A stretch of 64,000 nt of DNA from Emticicia fluvialis (GTDB lineage Bacteria > Bacteroidota > Bacteroidia > Cytophagales > Spirosomataceae). The position numbers and the translations under genes are program-made. Below, one piece after another: positions 60,310 through 64,000 of the stretch (its first letter is position 1; each line of letters opens with the position of its first letter). Under the pieces are notes generated by a model that was not told the DNA's origin, ran no database searches, and saw only the letters and a program-made list of their open reading frames with translations. The stretch covers positions 62,001-126,000 of the forward strand of contig NZ_JANUSD010000003.1 of NCBI RefSeq assembly GCF_024793945.1. The letters run 5' to 3'.

Positions 60310-61101
60310 ATGGAAAAAACCCTCTGGAAACACATCCAGACTGTCCGCACACAGTCGCCACTGGTACACAACATTACCAATTTCGTTGTCATGAACAACA
60401 CCGCCAACGCGTTGCTGGCTGTGGGGGCGTCGCCCATTATGGCACATGCCCACGCCGAAGTGCAGGATATGACCCGTATCTGCCAGGCATTGGTTATCAA
60501 CATCGGCACGCTAGACCAATACTGGGTGCAATCAATGCTTCTGGGTGCTCAGCAGGCACAAAAACTCAACAAACCCTGGGTACTTGACCCCGTTGGCGCC
60601 GGAGCTACTCCCTACCGCGACAGCTCTCTGAGCGAGTTACTCTCTTATAAACCAACCGTTATTCGCGGCAATGCCTCTGAAATACTGGCACTGGCACGCG
60701 CCAACACCACCCCAACTAAAGGGGTAGACAGCACCGCCGAAAGCAACGAGGCCATTGATGCCGCCCAACAAATAGCCACCGAATATGATACCCTGGTGTG
60801 TATATCCGGCAAGACCGATATCATCGTCAGCAAAGACAAGCGCATTTACCTCAACAACGGCCATGCCCTCATGACCCGCGTTACGGGCCTGGGTTGCTCG
60901 GCCACTGCCGTTATCGGTGCGTTTATAGCTGTTATTGAAGACAAAACCGAGGCATTGACAGCCGCTATGGCTTTGTTCAGCATTTGTGGTGAACTGGCCG
61001 CCAAAAAAGCAAAAGGCCCTGGCACTTTGCAGGTATTGCTGCTTGACAAGCTCTTCAACATAACCGAAAAAGAGTTTTTGCAAACCATCAAACTTTCCTG
61101 A
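60310..61101 (+). CDS. thiM: Hydroxyethylthiazole kinase ThiM
   Basis: The 263-residue enzyme phosphorylates 4-methyl-5-(2-hydroxyethyl)thiazole for thiamine salvage. It shows the ribokinase-like ThiM pattern: SPLVHNITNFVVMNNTANAL, ALLAVGASPIMAHA, PWVLDPVGAGAT, and the catalytic Cys motif VTGLGCSATA (C196). Length is normal. It is the first gene of a four-gene unit behind a TPP riboswitch; thiE starts 1 bp after its stop. Confidence 0.97.
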   Translation: MEKTLWKHIQTVRTQSPLVHNITNFVVMNNTANALLAVGASPIMAHAHAEVQDMTRICQALVINIGTLDQYWVQSMLLGAQQAQKLNKPWVLDPVGAGATPYRDSSLSELLSYKPTVIRGNASEILALARANTTPTKGVDSTAESNEAIDAAQQIATEYDTLVCISGKTDIIVSKDKRIYLNNGHALMTRVTGLGCSATAVIGAFIAVIEDKTEALTAAMALFSICGELAAKKAKGPGTLQVLLLDKLFNITEKEFLQTIKLS

Positions 61102-61102
61102 C

Positions 61103-61738
61103 ATGGCCGGGCATCCGCAGTTTCCGTATGCTTTATATCTGGTAATTTCAGAAGCCGCCTGTGTGGGTCGCAGCTTTCTGACAGTGGCAGAACAGGCCAT
61201 TGCCGGAGGCGTGGAGATTATTCAGCTGAGAGAAAAAACGCTGCCCACGCCCGCTTTTATAGAAAAAGCCCTGCAACTGAAAGAAATAACCGAGCGCTAC
61301 GGCATACCGCTCATCATTAACGACAACCTGGCTGTGGCCAACGCGGTTGGGGCTTTTGGGATACACGTAGGGCGGAGTGATACTCCGCCAACAGAAATCA
61401 GAAAAAAATGGGGTACGCAATTACAAATCGGCTATTCGATAGAATACCTGAGCCAGCTGGATACCGCAGAAGCTGAAACGGCCGACCATTACGGCATCAG
61501 CCCCATTTTTGCCACGCCTACCAAAACTGATACCGTTACAGAATGGGGGCTGGAAGGCCTGCGGCACATCAGAAGCCTGACCGACAAACCCCTCATAGCC
61601 ATAGGCAGTATTAACCAAACCAATGCTGCCGCCATTTGGCAGGCCGGAGCCGACAGCCTGGCGGTGGTGTCGGCCATTTGCGCTGCGCCGCACCCCGAAA
61701 AAGCGGCTTACGAATTACGAAACCTGATTTTGAAATGA
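61103..61738 (+). CDS. thiE: Thiamine-phosphate synthase ThiE
   Basis: The 211-residue enzyme joins hydroxymethylpyrimidine pyrophosphate and thiazole phosphate to make thiamine phosphate. It shows the TIM-barrel signature: GGVEIIQLREKTLPTPAFIE, PLIINDNLAVANAVGAFGIH, VGRSDTPPTEI, and the phosphate loop ISPIFATPTKTD, then ALKPLIAIGSI-type PLIAIGSINQTN. It starts 1 bp after thiM and overlaps thiD by ATGA, so the three are translated together. Confidence 0.95.
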   Translation: MAGHPQFPYALYLVISEAACVGRSFLTVAEQAIAGGVEIIQLREKTLPTPAFIEKALQLKEITERYGIPLIINDNLAVANAVGAFGIHVGRSDTPPTEIRKKWGTQLQIGYSIEYLSQLDTAEAETADHYGISPIFATPTKTDTVTEWGLEGLRHIRSLTDKPLIAIGSINQTNAAAIWQAGADSLAVVSAICAAPHPEKAAYELRNLILK

Positions 61739-62571
61739 AGCAAAAATACACCTATTCATCTGCCCTCACCATTGCCGGGTTCGACGGCAGCGGTGGCGCA
61801 GGCATTCAGGCCGACATCAAAACCTTCTCGGCGCTGGGTTGTTACGCTACATCGGTACTTACCGCCCTGCCGGTGCAAAATACACAGGGCGTGCGCAGCA
61901 TTTACCCTATACCCTATCAGGCGGTGGCCGGGCAGATAGAAGCCATCATGGACGACATCCCCCCGCGTGCCATCAAAATCGGCATGGTGCATACCGCAGA
62001 GCTGGTACATACCATTGTTGCCACCTTGCAGAAATACCCTGCCGTTCCGTTGGTGTTTGACCCCGTAATGGTGGCCACCAGCGGCCACAAACTGATAGAA
62101 GACGCCACCATTCAGGCCATTATTGAAAAGCTGTTTCCGCTGGCTTCGGTTATTACACCCAACATGGACGAGGCCGCCATTCTGGCTAATATGCCCATTA
62201 AAACGCTGGACGATATGTACCTGGCCGGAGAAAAAATACTGGCTCTGGGCTGCAAATCGGTATTGCTGAAAGGCGGGCATCTTGATTTACCCGTTATTAC
62301 TTCGCTGTTTTTCGACGGACAGGGCAACATCCTCCCGTTTGAGTTCGAGAAATTCGCTACCAATAATACGCATGGTTCGGGTTGTACGTTGTCGTCTGCC
62401 ATTGCGGCTTATCTGGCGCAGGGCAATGGCCTGAATGAAGCCGTAAAACTCGGGCAGACTTACGTGCATAAGGCCATCAGGCATGGGGCAAATGTGGCCA
62501 TCGGTAAAGGCAATGGCCCGCTGAATCACTTCTTCAATCCTCAAAAACTGATTAAAAATGAAATGGTCTGA
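61735..62571 (+). CDS. thiD: Hydroxymethylpyrimidine/phosphomethylpyrimidine kinase ThiD
   Basis: The start at 61735 overlaps the thiE stop (ATGA) and gives 278 residues beginning MKQKYTYSSALTIAGFDGSG, the conserved ThiD start; a frame further upstream only reads into thiE. Motifs are GSGGAGIQADIKTFSALGCY, FDPVMVATSGHKLI, and the phosphate-binding THGSGCTLSSAI (C217). The enzyme phosphorylates HMP twice. It overlaps tenA by 14 nt. Confidence 0.97.
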   Translation: MKQKYTYSSALTIAGFDGSGGAGIQADIKTFSALGCYATSVLTALPVQNTQGVRSIYPIPYQAVAGQIEAIMDDIPPRAIKIGMVHTAELVHTIVATLQKYPAVPLVFDPVMVATSGHKLIEDATIQAIIEKLFPLASVITPNMDEAAILANMPIKTLDDMYLAGEKILALGCKSVLLKGGHLDLPVITSLFFDGQGNILPFEFEKFATNNTHGSGCTLSSAIAAYLAQGNGLNEAVKLGQTYVHKAIRHGANVAIGKGNGPLNHFFNPQKLIKNEMV

Positions 62572-63208
62572 CAACGCCTGGCAAAACATAGCTCCGGTGT
62601 ATGAATCTATTCTGCAAATGCCCTTTATTCAGGAACTGACCAACGGCACCCTGCCGCTTGAAAAATTCCAGTTTTATCTGATGCAGGATTCCCTGTACCT
62701 CGAACATTTCGGCAGGGCGCTGGCCATTGTGGGTGCCAGAGCCAATGCCATACCCGATATGCTGGCGTTTTTCCGTTTTGCCGAAACCACCATTATTGTA
62801 GAAAACGCCCTGCACGAATCTTACTTTAAAGATTTTGGCGTTGATACCAAAGATAACATACAACCAGCCTGCCACCACTATGCGCATTTTCTGAAAAGCA
62901 CCTGCGCGCTTGACGCCGTTGAAGTTGGCATGGCAGCCGTGCTACCCTGCTTCTGGATTTACAAAGCCGTTGGCGACTACATTTACGGGCATCAGCAAAA
63001 AGAAAATAACCCATATCAGAAATGGATTGATACTTATGCCGGAGAAGAATTTGGCGTGGCCGTACAGGCAGCCATTGATATATGCGACAGAAATGCGGCG
63101 CAAACAACAGACGCCATCAGGGCTAAAATGACAGAAGCCTTCGCAGCATCATCCCGGCTGGAATATGATTTCTGGGAAGCAGCCTACCTTAACCGCCGGT
63201 GGAAATAG
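62558..63208 (+). CDS. tenA: Thiaminase II / aminopyrimidine aminohydrolase TenA
   Basis: The 216-residue protein is the TenA family: FQFYLMQDSLYLEHFGRALA (D44), HESYFKDFGV and the catalytic Cys in AAVLPCFWIYKAVGDYI (C131). It releases hydroxymethylpyrimidine from degraded thiamine for re-use by ThiD, completing a salvage unit with ThiM, ThiD and ThiE. No biosynthetic gene (thiC, thiG, thiS, thiH) is present, so this operon is for salvage only. Confidence 0.95.
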   Translation: MKWSDNAWQNIAPVYESILQMPFIQELTNGTLPLEKFQFYLMQDSLYLEHFGRALAIVGARANAIPDMLAFFRFAETTIIVENALHESYFKDFGVDTKDNIQPACHHYAHFLKSTCALDAVEVGMAAVLPCFWIYKAVGDYIYGHQQKENNPYQKWIDTYAGEEFGVAVQAAIDICDRNAAQTTDAIRAKMTEAFAASSRLEYDFWEAAYLNRRWK

Positions 63209-63222
63209 CCGCGGCGCGCCGC

Positions 63223-63269
63223 AACCGTGCCAAACCAAATATGCTTATGCAAAAGAGTCTGGCACGGTT
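63223..63269. terminator. Hairpin between tenA and the DUF4261 gene
   Basis: AACCGTGCCA (63223-63232) pairs perfectly with TGGCACGGTT (63260-63269) over a 27-nt loop. It lies between convergent genes and may terminate both. Confidence 0.55.
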
Positions 63270-63286
63270 ACAAACAGCTTAAAACC

Positions 63287-64000
63287 CTAGTAATTAGGTA
63301 TAACGGTTACCACCTGCCGGGTAGGTTCTACTTTTGAAGCCTCATATCTGGTTTTCCATACCGGGTTTTTACCAATACCCTGCACGGTGGTGTTGTCTCT
63401 GATAAAATCGCCGGTGTCAACCACGTAGTAAGCCAGCATATTCAGCATACCTGCTATTTCATGTGCTTCGTACTTACGAAACGAACACTGAAAATCAGCA
63501 ATACCATACGCATGCAGGCCAAGGGTATCCATCAGTATTTCTCCGTTGCTCAGCTCAAACAACCTGAAATTCATCGCGCCCTCCAGAAACTCCGGCTCCT
63601 GCGCATCGCAGGCCTCCATAAATTTCGTCGCATCCAGCAGTTTATTACTGTTTCTGTAATATACCACCTGTGCACCGGTAGCCTGCACCACGGCACAAAC
63701 CAGGGTATTAAAAAACTCTAGCCTTGCCTGATGCGGCAAACCTTTAGACATCAGCTCGGTAACACTTACCTGATACCTGCACTTTTTCATGGCGTCTTCA
63801 GCACCAGACCACTGTATCGAATCAGCAATGGCATCTTTATACTTATCCAGGTCAATTTCAACGTCTGTATTTAAAACAAGCCCTTGTGCCGGTACGTTTA
63901 CGCCGTTAAAATCTGTCATAAAATCAGGGAATGCAAATGCCGTTGTGCCGTCAATCTGCAAGGGCTCAACGTTGGCAAAACGTTGTTTCAGTTCAGCCAG
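63287..64000 (-). CDS. DUF4261-domain protein, 5' end beyond the window
   Basis: The frame is open to the right edge, reading LAELKQRFANVEPLQIDGTT before the internal TTG at 63961, so the start lies outside the window; at least 237 residues are visible. The sequence has the DUF4261 pattern: LVCAVVQATGAQVVYYRNSN, EGAMNFRLFELSNGEILMDT, LGLHAYGIADFQCSFRKYEA. DUF4261 is of unknown function and occurs near contractile-injection and toxin loci in some genomes; no such partner is visible here. Confidence 0.8.
   Translation of the reverse strand: MAELKQRFANVEPLQIDGTTAFAFPDFMTDFNGVNVPAQGLVLNTDVEIDLDKYKDAIADSIQWSGAEDAMKKCRYQVSVTELMSKGLPHQARLEFFNTLVCAVVQATGAQVVYYRNSNKLLDATKFMEACDAQEPEFLEGAMNFRLFELSNGEILMDTLGLHAYGIADFQCSFRKYEAHEIAGMLNMLAYYVVDTGDFIRDNTTVQGIGKNPVWKTRYEASKVEPTRQVVTVIPNY

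Noticed and set aside
1..64000. tRNA, rRNA genes or insertion sequences with transposases
   Set aside because: No cloverleaf, rRNA stretch or transposase motif was seen on either strand by reading; a dedicated search could still find a tRNA missed by eye.

Overview
The window is chromosomal DNA of a member of the Bacteroidota, probably from the Cytophagales/Chitinophagales side (the class is an inference). Supporting signs are many short lipoproteins with LxxC lipoboxes, two TonB-dependent barrels with a carboxypeptidase-regulatory-like N-terminus, large MacB/FtsX permeases with an N-terminal prefix domain, paired HxlR regulators, promoters of the TAnnTTTG (-7) type, and dense families of intergenic hairpin repeats. 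One 100-base N run (21632-21731) marks an assembly gap inside a minisatellite.

Layout: (1) 1-1948 is the leader-distal end of a CRISPR array of 30 repeats; leader and cas genes are not in the window. (2) 2.1-8.0 kb holds a Kazal lipoprotein, PhnA/YjdM, small membrane and secreted proteins, an AT-rich orphan gene between direct repeats, and an outer-membrane barrel. (3) 8.2-13.4 kb is a phage DNA-packaging remnant (portal, large and small terminase) with no capsid or tail genes, interrupted by a divergently oriented cupin/AraC pair; portal and small terminase have the same palindrome-plus-TATATTT promoter. (4) 14.3-22.7 kb holds a TonB receptor, a serine beta-lactamase-like hydrolase, a QorB-like quinone reductase with a divergent HxlR regulator around a 32-bp palindrome, an alpha/beta hydrolase and the minisatellite. 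(5) 23.2-29.7 kb is an AraC-TolC-EmrA-EmrB-TetR multidrug efflux cassette with a frameshifted YdeI-like gene on one side and a decayed fragment of the same gene on the other. (6) 29.9-41.3 kb holds three tandem paralogous Ig-like lipoproteins, an HxlR/Old Yellow Enzyme pair, a NYN-LOTUS protein, a Bcr/CflA transporter and a VOC/AraC pair. (7) 41.4-42.8 kb is an AT-rich ApeA-like HEPN protein. (8) 43.2-49.6 kb is a PadR regulator with two MacB-like permeases, separated by MITE-like elements with low-complexity inverted arms. (9) 50.3-54 kb holds a sialidase-like protein, a lipase-like membrane protein and an AlkD-like protein. (10) 54.2-56.6 kb is an AT-rich two-gene ATPase/DUF4435 pair resembling PARIS (AriA/AriB), followed by 56.7-57.3 kb of patchwork gene fragments (AraC, lipoprotein, AlkD). 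(11) 57.8-59.9 kb holds small lipoproteins and a roughly 146-bp tandem repeat. (12) 60.1-63.2 kb is a TPP-riboswitch-controlled thiamine salvage operon thiM-thiE-thiD-tenA. (13) A DUF4261 gene runs off the right edge.

Main themes are defence (CRISPR array, ApeA-like HEPN, PARIS-like pair, possibly the orphan at 4.8 kb) and repeat-driven rearrangement. In two places an accessory cassette lies between a host gene and a fragment of that same gene. Gene families were recognised by reading motifs; no database search was run.
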